The notes under the pieces were generated by a model that saw only the letters and a program-made list of their open reading frames with translations, ran no database searches and was not told where the DNA came from. Of a stretch of DNA of 64,000 nucleotides, positions 20,004 through 32,182 are shown piece after piece (positions within the stretch are counted from its first letter, which is position 1; each line of letters starts with the position of its first letter). The translations under genes were made by a program, and so were the position numbers. Origin of the DNA: Chrysemys picta bellii (Eukaryota; Chordata; Testudines; Emydidae); NCBI RefSeq assembly GCF_011386835.1, contig NC_088800.1:79920981-79984980 (forward strand), written 5' to 3'.

Positions 20004-20490
20004 AGCGGCGGTGATGGCGGCTCCGGCAGCAGCTGCAGCGAGTCCCCCAGTCCTCGACCCGGAAGCGGAAGCCGCACACCGCAGCCCCAGCGCGCGGCTC
20101 CCTCCTCAGCCCAGTCACCAAGCCTGGCCCTGGAGCACGAGGCCCCCAGCACAAGGGCTAACCGCAGCACTGCCTGAGTACAAACCGAGCCGCTACCTTC
20201 CCATTGCCCCTCACTCACGGCACCAGTGGTGAGGCCTGTCCCTGCTCCTTCCTTCCGCACCCGGGGCGGGGGAGGAGAGGGAAATTCCTTACAGGCATTA
20301 CAATGGACACCAAATGCACGCGAGGATTGCGGTGAAACTCGCGCTCCCCACCCAGAAAACGGCGAGTGAATTTAGTCATTAAAGCGACTAGGCAGCGGAA
20401 GGACCCCAGCTGCTTGTGACGCCATAGGGGAGCGACGGATTTGAAAAGGCGGAAGCTGTAAATAGTGATCGTCTTTTTCTCTCCCGGCAG
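20004..20490. promoter_or_regulatory. Divergent CpG-rich promoter, PDAP1 / BUD31
   Basis: Between the PDAP1 start codon and the presumed first BUD31 exon the sequence is CpG-rich and TATA-less. It has an ETS-type CCGGAAGCGG near 20059 and a TGACGCCA CRE-like site near 20418. On the plus side a pyrimidine tract GTCTTTTTCTCTCCCGGCAG ends at 20490, followed by a strong donor GTGAGC. This fits a short noncoding first exon of BUD31. Transcription start sites cannot be fixed from sequence alone. Confidence 0.65.
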
Positions 20491-21194
20491 GTGAGCTCCT
20501 TTCTTTCCGGGAGAGCGATATTCCCCGGGGCGGCGGTGGGTCGCATTGCACTGCCCGACACGCCGCTGGGCGGGGTGAGAGTAGGGCAGGGGGTACTAGG
20601 CCACAGGCAGGCTATTGTAAGAGGTGGCGTGTTCTCCCTTAGAGTCTAGCAACGAGAGACCTGCGCCTGGCCTGCTCCTTATTCCAGCCAGCCCGCTTCG
20701 ACCGTCCCTTGGGGTGTCTGGTCTGGGTCTCCTACAGAGATAGTCCCCTAGCTACACGCAGCAACTACGGGTCAATATTACCAGCTTTCAGCCCAGCCCA
20801 GGATGTTTAAACTCAGGTTTTCCTTGACCTGGCTAGGTGGTTTCACAATATCTGTGTATAATGGTTACGGCCATAGTCTGTGGTTAAAAGCAAATGTGAG
20901 GGGAGCTAAGACTCGGCGATTCCCAGCTTTGTCACTGACTGCCGGGTGATATTTGGCTTCCTGGCCTTTACAATGGCAGTTATGATGCCTACGTATCTCT
21001 CAGTAGTTTGTGACGCATAATAGGTCTTTGGATTTAAGACATTAGAGAAGGGTAAAGTACTATTAACTGGGAAACCTGCCCTGAAAAGTGAAGGAATATG
21101 TTATGAATTAAAACGGAAATTAGGAAAGGCTCCCTCCCTCCTATACACTGATAACATGTTAAACACTTATTCATTGTTTAAAAAAAAAAAAAAC

Positions 21195-21579
21195 TTGTCA
21201 GACCATTTTTCAGAGTAGCAGCCGTGTTAGTCTGTATCCGCAAAAAGAACAGGAGTACTTGTGGCACCTTAGAGACTAACAAATTATGTAGATTGTAATG
21301 GATTTTTTACCTTTAGTCCTTTTGGTATGGTGTCCATCTGCTTGCATTTGGAAAGGAAGATGATGTCTGTCTGTATCTGTGTGAGTTTTTTCATGAAGTT
21401 GATGGATTTCCACTCCATACGGCTAAATGCAGTGCCTTGCATAATGACAGGTTTCAGAGTAGCAGCCGTGTTAGTCTGTATCTGCAAAAAGAACAGGAGT
21501 ACTTGTGGCACCTTAGAGACTAACAAATTTGTTAGTCTCTAAGGTGCCACAAGTACTCCTGTTCTTTTTGTCAGACCAT
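21195..21579 (-). mobile_element. Penelope-like element, internally deleted, with hairpin end
   Basis: One insertion (about 21207-21567) lies between 12-bp duplications TTGTCAGACCAT (21195-21206 and 21568-21579). Read on the minus strand it has a partial inverted terminal repeat, a terminal repeat (to about 21448), the start of the element's reading frame (MQGTAFSRMEWKS...), and, after a large deletion, a second terminal repeat (about 21290-21207). Positions 21485-21570 form an essentially perfect 86-bp palindrome centred at 21527/21528. The reading frame matches the N-terminus of Neptune-type PLEs as I remember it. It lies in the first intron of BUD31. Confidence 0.7.
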
Positions 21580-21801
21580 GTCATTTGTTTGTTCCTTAGT
21601 TTAATTTATCTCTAAATAAAAAACCCACCTCTATCTTTATCATTGAAAAAGGGAGTCAAAATAATGCTGAAAAATCTCAAGGGCTTCCTTATGCTTTTTT
21701 TTGGAGGGGTGGGGGTGCATGATGACCTTATGATATCTGGAAACATAAGTGCTATTGAAACTTGACCTGCATTTATCCCTATAACAGCCTTTTTTGAGAA
21801 G

Positions 21802-24308
21802 ATGCCCAAAGTAAAGAGAAGCAGGAAAGCTCCTCCGGATGGCTGGGAACTGATTGAACCAACATTGGATGAGCTGGATCAAAAAATGAGAGAAGGTAAG
21901 TTATGAAGCCAGATACTGGTTAGCATGTGACCCTATGATTGTACAGTCCTTAAGAGCTTCAGGATACATGTTTTATAAAAGGACAGCAAGTGTGGATTTT
22001 TAAATCTGTTTTCATTAGGGGCTAATAATGAAGATGAAACATTTTGATGATGATAACTTAGTGTGTTAATTTCTTGCATCAAAAGTTACCCCTAGAAGAC
22101 AAATTCCTAATTCTAATTTAGGACACATGGAATTGGGACATGGCAGAATGAGTTACGTGGATCATCTCTGGATCTATGGCTTAATTTGCAAATGAAATGA
22201 ATATTGTTCTGAGTCCATAGTACTCCACCCAAGCTCTAAGGACTACTGTAGGCCAGGATTGAAGCACGCTGGTATAATTATGTGCAGGGGGAAGCTTGCA
22301 TTGCAAAGGCCAGCAGTGTTTGGTTCTAGTCTGTGCTGTCACTCTTGGTACTCAGATGTGCCTGTCCTATCCAATCATTATACCTGCATTTTCCTTACCA
22401 TCATCCCTTTAGCGCGCTGACTTCCTTTCCAAAGGGAGTGCAAGAGAGTTAAAGACCTCCTGTGTGTATTTTTACTGCAGTGAATTTTGTTTTTGACTAT
22501 CTCCCCACACCCCTTTAAAACTACATTTTTTTTCCTCAGAACAATTGTGCTTTTTTAGGATATATAGTGCTGTAATAACTTATAGGCCACTGCAAGTTAA
22601 ATCTGATTTCTGTGTCCTCTTCCCTCAGCGGAGACTGAGCCTCATGAAGGGAAGAGGAAGGTGGAATCCCTCTGGCCCATCTTCAGAATTCATCATCAGA
22701 AAACGCGCTACATCTTTGATCTCTTCTATAAGAGAAAAGCTATTAGCAGAGGTAAAAAGCTTAAATATTTGCTCTTGTGGTGAAGAGATCACAGCTTCCA
22801 TACGGAGTGTCTGAATCATTAGCCAGTGAGTGTAAACCAGAATTAGATTATTGATGGGAAAGGATTAAATAATTGTTCTTAAAAAAAAAAAAAAGTGACT
22901 TTCCCTCTGTCTGTATTTGCCAGGAAGTGGAACTAGCAATGAGAACTAGATTCAGTGGAAAGACTAAAACTTTTTAAATAAACTGTTCATTTATCTGCCC
23001 CAATGAGAATTCTGTGGTGCTCACCAGTCACCTCTCTCGTGCAGAACTGTATGAGTACTGTATCAGAGAAGGATACGCTGACAAAAACCTGATTGCAAAG
23101 TGGAAGAAACAGGGTTATGAGAACCTTTGCTGCCTGCGCTGTATCCAGACTCGGGATACCAACTTTGGAACTAACTGCATTTGCAGGGTCCCAAAAAGCA
23201 AGCTGGAAGTGGTATGAATTTTTTATTTGCTCTGATGCTATTTTCCTTGCTTGGATTTTGAGCCAGCAGTCATGACTTACCATAATTGTATTTCCTCTGC
23301 TACCTTTGACAATAGTATCAATTTCTAGTTTTCTTTACCACTGGATTCTGCTATTAAGTGGCCATCCTCTGTTTTTCCTGTTTCCTGAAGCATTTGCCCA
23401 TGAAAATGACATTAAGGGGCTAATATAGACTTGTCCCAGTTACCTTCACACTTAACCAACTAAAATTCTGGTGCAGTGTTTAGGGTGCTAGAACAACACT
23501 TAAGACCAGAGCACTGACTTCCTATACATAGTGCCTTGAGCCTAATTACATGTATTACTGTGGCATCTAAGTGCCCTAGTCATAGACCAGGACCTGATTG
23601 TGCTAGGCACTGCACAAACACAGAACAAAGAATGGTCCTTGTCTCCTGAAAGTCAGACTGAGGAATTTTTGAGAGGGATTTGACTGTGGCAAAGTACAGT
23701 GAAAGGAATCTTAAATACCCAAAAGGAAATACAACTGTCTAGTTTCTGATGTGTTCCCTTTCTTCTTAATAACTTGAGCTTGTAACATAGCTATAGTGCA
23801 GAAGTTCCCACTGCTTTAGATAAAAATTTGTAATACTAGGAAGGAAAACTGATAATCCTAGATGTTAATTGGTCCCATGACTGTCCCTCGAATGTTCTAT
23901 TCATAGTTCCAGACAGCAGAGTCTCACTGATGCACTTCTTGGCCAAATCTAGTTCTATAGGATTCCATAATCTTTCCTGGTGGAATATTCACTTCCATTT
24001 GGTTTTATAGTAATGCCTGATTCTTGCTTCACCCCCGGAGGGAAGGTGGGGCTTGTGTAGCCTCTGCATAATGTTGTGAAAAGTGGGGTGGGAGACTGTT
24101 TGTAGAGTAGCAGGAAACTTGGAGCTATGGGCGCTTCAGAGGGCTTCCCCTGTTTGAGATGTAGCATACTGCACTAGCTTTTTATTAAGAATACTTGTTC
24201 TTGATATAAAGTAACTTACCTGGAATGTGGTGACTAATGCTTGTTTTTGCTTTATAGGGGAGAATCATTGAGTGCACGCACTGTGGATGCAGAGGCTGCT
24301 CTGGGTGA
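21802..24308 (+). CDS. BUD31: BUD31 spliceosome component (G10)
   Basis: BUD31 is a nuclear core component of the activated spliceosome. Four coding exons, 21802-21895, 22629-22751, 23045-23211 and 24258-24308 (TGA), join to exactly 144 codons, the length in human and most eukaryotes. The product starts [20 protein letters not shown] and contains [20 protein letters not shown]. Its C-terminal cysteine clusters ([25 protein letters not shown]) bind zinc. Introns are GT-AG with phases that keep the frame. A 5' UTR exon probably ends at 20490, and the acceptor before the start exon is likely at 21787. It is divergent from PDAP1 and convergent with PTCD1. Confidence 0.97.
23550..23680. repeat. 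Old interspersed repeat fragment
   Basis: TGTGCTAGGCACTGCACAAACACAGAACAAAG followed by GTCCTTGTCTCCTGAAAG matches a short sequence found in many amniote repeats of L3/CR1 or SINE origin. The class is uncertain. It lies in the last BUD31 intron. Confidence 0.4.
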
Positions 24309-24508
24309 AATCTTTAAAAACTGGACACTTTTGGGGTTCTGAAAAGTGCTGATTTCACATCATGGACTATTCCTGCTATAATTGTCTTGTATAAACTCTG
24401 CAGTGAGTGAAGCTTCCTTTATCAGTCTGAACAGCAATATGCCCACCTGGATCATAAAATGTAGTAGTGAATGATTTTGACTAGTCTTGTATAACCATTT
24501 TATTTTAA

Positions 24509-24514
24509 AATAAA
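24509..24514 (+). terminator. BUD31: Poly(A) signal of BUD31
   Basis: AATAAA lies 200 bp after the stop codon within TTTTAAAATAAAATC. A second AATAAA at 25024-25029 could serve a longer isoform. Confidence 0.65.
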
Positions 24515-25398
24515 ATCTTACCTCCCCCCCAGAGTGGAGTGGAATAATCTTGTGACAAGGCAGTTCAAAGATTGATTACACATATTCACAATGGCATATG
24601 GCTCCTGGCAGCAGAGCTGTATTGTCAGTAGTAGAGGCACCCGTGAATGGGATGTAATCCTTAACAAGTGACAACTCTATGCCATACCCAGGTAGCTATC
24701 CCTGTACAATTATCCCTTTGTCTTTAATAGTAGTGTCCTACTTACAAAGTGACTCCCTAAAGCAAGATAGTGAGGCAGGTATACAGAAACTCGTGTACAG
24801 GTTTTCTGTTACTTCAAATTTCAGTACTAGTGAAGCTAGCTGGCCTGGCTGGGTGTTGTACCATTGGAAAGTCAAGCTTCCTCATTCCCCCTGGGTTACA
24901 GCTTTCTGTTAGGACTGAGTTCCTGGGGTTTGGAATTGTTGTCTGTTACTAAATCTAGCAAGTCCCAGACTGCCAGCTTTCAAGCCCTGAACACTTCTTG
25001 CGGTGGAGGGGAAGGTACCTTTCAATAAACTGCTTAATATGAATTGCATTGTAAGTTTAGTGGGACAGCATGGAGGTACAAACTGAGTACTTAATTTCAT
25101 GGATAATCGCACCATTTGGCAAACACTAAGGAAAGTAACCTAGGGTCAAATGTGTATTGTCTCCTATTTGAGCCAAAAACTAGCCTGAGGTTGTCATTAA
25201 TGATACAAATGCTTAGCACCTCTATTCCACGAGCAGCTGTTAGATGGAGAACTTAAAATGCTTAACACTATCATATACTCCATCTCCTCTGCCACATGTG
25301 ATTACATTGTAGCCCTTCTAAAAACAGCCAGAAATGCAAATGCTTATTAATTTTCTACAGAAGCATCTAATAAGTGTTTTGACCTTTGAAAAAAAGAT

Positions 25399-25555
25399 AA
25401 GCCTCTTACTTAAAAAGAACAGGAGTACTTATGGCACCTTAGAGACTAACAAATTTATTAGAGCATAAATTTGTTAGTCTCTAAGGTGCCACAAGTACTC
25501 CTGTTCTTTTTGAGGATACAGACTAACACGGCTGCTACCCTGAAGCCTCTTACTT
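25399..25555. mobile_element. Penelope-like element termini as an inverted repeat
   Basis: The 131-bp body (25412-25542) lies between perfect 13-bp duplications AAGCCTCTTACTT (25399-25411 and 25543-25555). It consists of a 46-bp left arm (25412-25457), an 8-bp spacer and a 46-bp right arm (25466-25511) with one mismatch. About 31 bp of extra terminal-repeat sequence (GGATACAGACTAACACGGCT...) follow on the right only. The terminal-repeat sequence is that of the element at 21195. It lies between the 3' ends of BUD31 and PTCD1. Confidence 0.75.
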
Positions 25556-25891
25556 GTTACTCGTGTTCTAGGGGTGATGCTAGTTTCCTCTCCTAGGGAC
25601 CAGCAGACATTGGCTGCCGTTCAGGTCTAAAGGCCCTCTTCTTCGGTGATGCCTGGACCCAGAGAGGCAGATGGAATCAAAAACTGCCTTATGAACTACC
25701 TCTGAAGATGAATTAGAGAACCACTGAGTAGTTGTTTCTAACAGCTCTGGCAATTCAAACCTCTTACAAAATCAAACACAAGCTTGCCACTTATTAACAA
25801 AGCATCTATTAATAGTAGTGGGAAGCGACGCTGTGCTGATGACCACCTAGTCCTTTTTAGTTCTTATTTCTCCTTTCTGTTGAGATGGTAC

Positions 25892-25897
25892 TTTATT
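25892..25897 (-). terminator. PTCD1: Poly(A) signal of PTCD1
   Basis: TTTATT on the plus strand reads AATAAA for PTCD1 and lies about 140 bp beyond its stop codon. Confidence 0.65.
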
Positions 25898-26037
25898 AAA
25901 CAGTCAGAACATACAAGTACAGTGCTGCCAGCTATACGGCACCTGAAGGAAACAACCCTCCAAATTCCTCTGTCTAGGTCCAGCATCTGACGTCGTGCAC
26001 ATTCAACACATGGAGAATAGTGACTTGCTCTCAATAG

Positions 26038-29000
26038 TTACTGTTCCCTGGTGCCCTGGGGCTGCGTGTCCTCTGCACTGCCCTTGGCTGCTGAATTCTT
26101 AGTTCTGTATTTTGCCCATGGGTGTGGAGTCTCCTCTGCTACCATTGCTTTTAGCCAGCGGAAATAGTAGCCTCGGAACCCATCAATCTTCTCCAGATAG
26201 GTGTTCTTTGACTTATACTGCAAGTGAAAGCCCAACAGTACATGTTATTCTATGGAAGAGTAACTAGGCTGCTCTGATTCTGCAAATTGGAAGAAGACCG
26301 AATACTCCTACTAAGCCGCTACAGAAAATATTTGGCAGCTGCACTGTACTCTTAACTGTCACCATTTCAGCCAATGCTTAAACAGGTGGTAGATGAGGAA
26401 GATACAATTTTATTGGGGCAGGGAGGAAAGGTAGAGATCTTAAAAATTACTTCACTCTCCTGCTAGGCGTTATATAAACAGACAGTCCTTATCCAAAACA
26501 GCTTAGTCTCATCTGTGCTTTTCCACATTACAATGTTCACTTCAGCCATAATCAGTTACATTGGTCCTGGTCCTAATAAATGACTGTGGTACTTACCCTG
26601 TCAAACTGAGGTGGATACTGAGCTGCAAACTCCAGCTGGCGTATGACAACTTCGTTTGGGGGGACCTGGTTCTTTCTCATGTCTCGTAGGATTTCTGTGA
26701 GGTAAGTATAGTCCAACTGCTTCACAGCTGCATTGATAAGGGTGCTGTAGATGTGGGTGTTGGGAGTAATCCCAGAGTTCTGAAAACACATCAGTGTCCG
26801 AATTATTAGTGCCTGCTATCTACTACAGAGCTGATCTCTGCAGACCTTTCTGCCGGAGAGATATGAGCACATCCTAACGGAGGATTTTGACTAATATTAT
26901 TTGACCTCAGTGCTGGCAAGTCACATCACCACTTAAGAGTGCAAGAGCTGAAGCATAAATACTTTTGCCTACCAACACGCACTTTGGGGGACGTGTGTGT
27001 CACAACTCCACTGCAGATAAGGGGGAAGGGCCCATTACCTAGGGAGTGCAGCTGCCTTTCCTGTTATGGTTTTGGTTACCTGTACAGTACTAGTGAAGTT
27101 TACAATCCAATCCTCCTTCCCATGACCCATGCATTAAGCTAGACTACTGTACCACAAAGGAGGAGTTGCAGAAGATCTGACTAGAGGGAGTTCCGTTACT
27201 TTAGCCTCAGTGAAAGCTCATGTAGAGAAAGGTACAGGATCACTGCCTGTAGGAATCCCCCAGTTACTGCTGTCCCAATAATAAAGTAATAATACTTTCC
27301 AGTAGCCAGAGCTGTAGTTTTTGTACCTTCATGTCCAAAAGTAACTGCAGTCCATCTTTCTCTTTGCGGCAGGCTATGGCCAAGTTACAAAACGTCTGTA
27401 TGTTGGGTGATATTCCCCTCTGCACTAGAGCTGTCAGCATGCCCTGCAAAACACAAATACTTGAGTACTTAGACCATTCTAGATGATTTAAGATGCAGCA
27501 CTGACTGTTTCCAAAAGAAGTTCCAGCTAGTTCTCTTTAGCCAGAAGGCTGCTATATGAGAATGCAACAGAATCCGCAGAGCTCCAATAAGTACTTTAAG
27601 GGTCCCTTATGGGAGAGGGAGAGAATATACGATTCTGTGCCTTCTGCTGTGAGTGGAGAGTTGATCTCAAAGGTTAAAAGGCAGCTAACGTGACACCAGT
27701 ATGACGATAAAAGTTTGCAGTATAGTCATCATTTGGGGGCTCTTATTCTTACCTTTGCACCTTCTAGGTCTCCCTGTTTACTCTTCTTTCTCAACAAAGT
27801 ATTAAACAAGGTCACATCTACTTTCACTTTATGTTCATCCAGGACTGTCAATAAAGAGGATTCTGACTGGCTCAAAGGTTCAACCAGCTCAGCCAACAGT
27901 GTGAAAGTCTTAATGTTGGGTGCCACATTGTCCTCTTTCATTTTATTCAAAAACCCCTCCATGTTCCCCATCAAAGCCAGCCTATCGGAGGGCGTTGCTA
28001 CTGTCCCTAAGGAAACCAAGTTCTTATTGGAGATGTTTAAGTCCAACAAATTGGGCAGGTTCCAAGCAGACTCAACAAATTCACCTCGGTTTGTTTGAGG
28101 TGGATCTGAAATAGCCTGGTTTCTTCTGAAGTGTCCAATCGTACTGCATTCTACTGTCTTATTAGTGAGACCAGTCAATCCAGTTCCTGGCTCAGTCTGA
28201 ACCTCACTCACGTCTTTGTCTTCATTGTTGATTAAGTGTTCCTCAGTTCCTCTGGAATCTTCTTGAAATATTTGTTTTTCCATGGTTTCCACATCTAACT
28301 GGGTAGCAACTCCACTGTCTGCTCCCTTCCTTTTCTGACTTTTCACCTTTTGACCCCGCCTACCCGATATGAGCTTTACTTGAGCAGGGTTTTCATCTGT
28401 GCTTCTTAGCAACAAGTCAGAAGCCACAACTGGGTCACCTATTCCACAATCCCTTGCAGCATGGAGCATCAAATTGTAAATGTAACCATCAGGTTTAATT
28501 CCCAATTTAGTCATTTGTCGCCAAACCTGTTTTGAAAGGGAAAAAATGTAGAGATGCTTAGATAGAGTTAATGTATGTGAAAAGTGTACAGCATTAAAGA
28601 AGTGGGGTATTTTTAGCTAGAAGTAATCTGTCATATTTAGACCCAATTATTGTAACATTTTAGGTGCCCACCATCAGGCTTTCTAGCTGCACAAATGGGA
28701 ATGATACACTTCTTCAACAGAAAAGACCTCCACACCCCAGACCGGACACCCATCCAAACTATTATTAGTACAATCCTCTAGTGCACATGGCACTTTATGG
28801 GCATCAGATAAGAAACCTGACTGAGGAGCTTACAGTTTAAGCATTTTCCACCTCCATCAGCTCCAAAGGCCCCTCCCGCAGGTTCCAATCCCAAATTACA
28901 GATACAACAGTTACATGAATGGCAAAACAGGATAGAACTAGACCTGCAAGGCATATCTGAGGCCACTCTCCTTGTCCTTTATGCAGCCCATGAGAAGGAA

Positions 29001-31469
29001 GCTGAAGGTCTCTGTGGTGACAGCATGGCCTTTATGCACAATTTCCTAGAGAAGGAAAAGGAAGATGACAGTTACACCAAGGGAGTTTATTCTGCAGCTG
29101 ATTGCTTAATGGAAAGTATTGCCTTTCTTGCTGCTGAATGGAATCACTTTTTTGAGACACATCTGCAGCAAACTGCATGGGAGGTCTAAGGACTCCAAGT
29201 ACTTTAAGCAGAATGATGGCTACAGAAAAGAGAAAAAACAACATCTGACAGCTACTTCAATCTCAGCCTGTCTCAGCAGAAGGTGCTATAGGGAATAATG
29301 TAGGAAATTTGGGTGGGATATAGGAAGGAACTGCTCAGCTGCTCCACTGTCAGCCTTTCAAGGGGGAGCTGCAGTAGAGGCAAAAGCAACCGCTTTAGAT
29401 GAATACATGTTTGTAAAAAAGGGACCGTAAACCTGACCTTTACACAACACTTAATACTTGAGAGCAGAATTTCAAAACCTCTAAGTCTGAGCCTGCAAAA
29501 TCCTGTTTTTGTCTGTTTAAACTGAATACTTAAGATATTGAACTACCCAGTATGACTGCATAACTCAACGCAAGCATAAAAGAGTGATCCTTAAAAAAAA
29601 AAAAAAAAAAAAATTTCAATCTATTCCCCCAAGCTTAAAGGCTAATATAATAATACATAATTACAACCTGTCTGCAAGGAAAGCCACATGCTTCCCCCTA
29701 AAGTGCTTTGATTAGAGATGGAGATATGTATAGTACAAGAAGATACTCCTCTTTACCTTCAGTACGTCAAAGCATGTCCTGAGATCTGAGCAGATGGCAC
29801 ATACTTTCATTAGAGCGTGATATGTTATCAGATTCAGCTCCACATTTTTGCACTTTAGTTGTTGCCGTAGATTGAGCGCACTCTGCAGACCCGAATCTTT
29901 CCATGGCGACTCAGCACAGGCATTGAAGAGGGCTGTGTATGTAGCGTCTGTGGGGATTAAACCCCGCTTTTTCATCTACTCTCAGGGGGAAAAAAGTTAA
30001 GGAAATAAATTATATTAAATAAAGAGCCCAGAATTAAGATAAAAAATAGTTCCACCTTGTACAGATACCTTGGCGATAGGCACATTAGGAAAACCTAAAA
30101 TAAATTAGATACAACTTGTAAGCTTCAAGGCTACAGTAAATTCTTGAGCTCCAGTCTTCTGAGTCCCAAGCAAAGTGGAAACACCCATGGAAAGACATTT
30201 TGGAGGAAGCATCTCCAGAATTATCTCTTTCTATGGGACAGAACGCGAATGGGTATACTTTAACTCATGAAAGACCCCCATTGTACTACCTGCCAGTGAC
30301 CCTGACCCCTTTCTTAGGGAAACAGCTATAATATTTACATCATTGTAAAGTCTGAATGCCTTCTTCACATAGCCGACTCTGCCACAGCCACCAATCAGAA
30401 CAGTGTAGTTGCTCTCCTCTGGCTGCAGATGCTCTTCCTTCAGCATCTGCACCTCAAACAGCTTCAGAGCCTCTGCCAGCTACAGACAGGAGAGACAAAG
30501 ATGAGAAGGTAAGAGAAGCAGTTCCTTAAATAACATTTAATAAAGCAGATACATATACAAATATGGAGACACACTATGATGAGACAAGGGATGCATGTTT
30601 ATATTTCATCTTGGGATGGAAACCACTACCCCTCCATTCCTTATGAAGCCACAGAAATGTAATCATAATTCCTTTGCCCAAAGCGGTGACTAGTGAGAGG
30701 CCCTCTCCTTCCCACTCAGAGGTTAAGAGCAATTATCACTCTTTAATGAATTAATGCTCTCCAACACCCCTGTGAATTAGGTAGATAGATATTACTCCTG
30801 GGAAACTGAGGCTTATAAGGAGGTAGCCAGACTGTCCCGGGCTTTAATTCTACCTCTGAATTTTTGTCTCCCAGTCCCACAACCAATCTAATAGATCATA
30901 CTGCCCCTCAATTATCAAATGCTGTTAATTACTCTAGTGATTACATGACTTGAGAAACCAACCTTGTCTTCCTTTATCAGTGCCTTGCATTGCAAAAAGT
31001 ACCAGTATGGTGTGTTCTTAGGACCACGTCTAGGTTTCCGTTCTGACACTTTTTCCTCCTCTTCCTCTTCTGCTTGAAATCTTAAGTTCTGCAACGCTGA
31101 TGTTGTTTTGTGAAAATATTTTCTAGATGAAAATTTATTAGATAGTGTTCCAAAGCCTACATCTGCATCACCGTCTTCTGATTCTTCTTCACGTTTCCTG
31201 ATAGCTTCAGGTGAGCTGGCAGGGTCAATCGGTTTCAAGTCTCGGTTGTGTAACTTACAGAGACCCTGTGATGAGCTGAAAGGCCTCAGCCTCATGCACT
31301 GCAGTCTCTGGCCCAGGAATCTGAGCAGACTCGGTATATTTTTGGGACACCCTGAAAAACTCTTTGGAGTTGCCCAAAACATTCGACTGTGACACACCAA
31401 GGGATAGTAGCATTTCAGGGAGAACAATCCTCCAGGGAGCTGGCGGGACACCAACTGCGTGAACCTCAT
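26038..31469 (-). CDS. PTCD1: Pentatricopeptide repeat domain protein 1, mitochondrial
   Basis: PTCD1 is a mitochondrial-matrix PPR protein implicated in leucine-tRNA precursor and 16S rRNA metabolism. Eight coding exons on the minus strand are 31469-30963, 30479-30339, 29975-29757, 29045-28944, 28526-27753, 27443-27327, 26779-26597 and 26217-26038 (TAA). All junctions are phase 0, and the total is 740 codons against 700 in human. The arginine-bearing, acid-poor start [19 protein letters not shown] fits a mitochondrial targeting peptide. PPR-like segments include [54 protein letters not shown] and [20 protein letters not shown]. The C-terminal [13 protein letters not shown] is conserved. Extra length falls in the poorly conserved polar linker in the 774-bp exon. 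The first coding exon has 51 bp of 5' UTR (acceptor at 31521-31522) with a three-codon upstream ORF. Confidence 0.95.
30720..30870. repeat. MIR-like relic
   Basis: CTGTGAATTAGGTAGATAGATATTACTCCTGGGAAACTGAGGC matches the MIR run around CCCTATGAGGTAGGTA...GGAAACTGAGGC. It lies in the first intron downstream of the PTCD1 start exon. Confidence 0.55.
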
Positions 31470-31947
31470 GATGCACCTCTTGTGTCGCTCCCCTTCACTA
31501 CGAGGTTAAACGTCCATCTCCTAAAGTCAACCAGAAAAGAGAGCCGATGAGAGGAGCCCGAATGGGGTCAGCAAGGGGATCCCTCGGAGAGAGCGGGAGA
31601 CACACCAGGGACAGGCACTAGCAAGGCAGGGGCTGAAAGGCTTTTCCCCTGAGGGTGGAGAAAGTCCAGGACCTTGCACATGCTGTCAGGGCTAGTCCCA
31701 GCCCCTGGCTGCTCCCTGACCCACGGGGGGGGGGAGGGGTGTCCATGCTCTGATCTCCCCCGCCCTCCAGCCCCAGCCTGCTGGGGCTAGGCCCCACGAG
31801 GCGCCCCTGCCCCCGGGGGGGCTCTACCGGGAACCGGGGGGGGGCTGCTGCTGGTGGTGGGGAGAAGGGTTTCCGGGGGGGGGGGGAGTATGGCCCTTCC
31901 CACCCCTCAGCCCCAGAGCGCGCGCGGCACAACCCCCTTCAACTCAC

Positions 31948-32182
31948 CCGCAGCCCTCGCCTCAGCTCGCGCTCAGGGGCGGGGTCATGGCAGGCTCCCC
32001 TCCCCATTGGCGGAGGCGGCCCCGCGCGGTGCATGCTGGGAGCTGGGGGGTCAGAGGTGGCGGCGGGTGAGGGTTGAGATCCCAGCATCCCGCGGGCGGG
32101 CGGTCCGGAGCGGCTGAGCCGGTGGCCCCGCCGGCCCCCAACTCCGCGAGTCCCCGGCCCAGGCCCCCTCCCCGCCGCCATC
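31948..32182. promoter_or_regulatory. Divergent CpG-rich promoter, PTCD1 / CPSF4
   Basis: A donor GTGAGTT read on the minus strand (31947-31941) marks the end of a noncoding PTCD1 first exon, only 235 bp from the CPSF4 start codon. The gap is CpG-rich and has no TATA box. It holds an inverted CCAAT box (ATTGG, 32006-32010) and GCATGCTGGGA (32031-32041), the conserved half of the ZNF143-type motif common in bidirectional housekeeping promoters. Confidence 0.65.

Noticed and set aside
29604..29624. Poly-A run as evidence of a processed pseudogene
   Set aside because: There is no coding similarity upstream and no target duplication. It is a simple A-tract in a PTCD1 intron.
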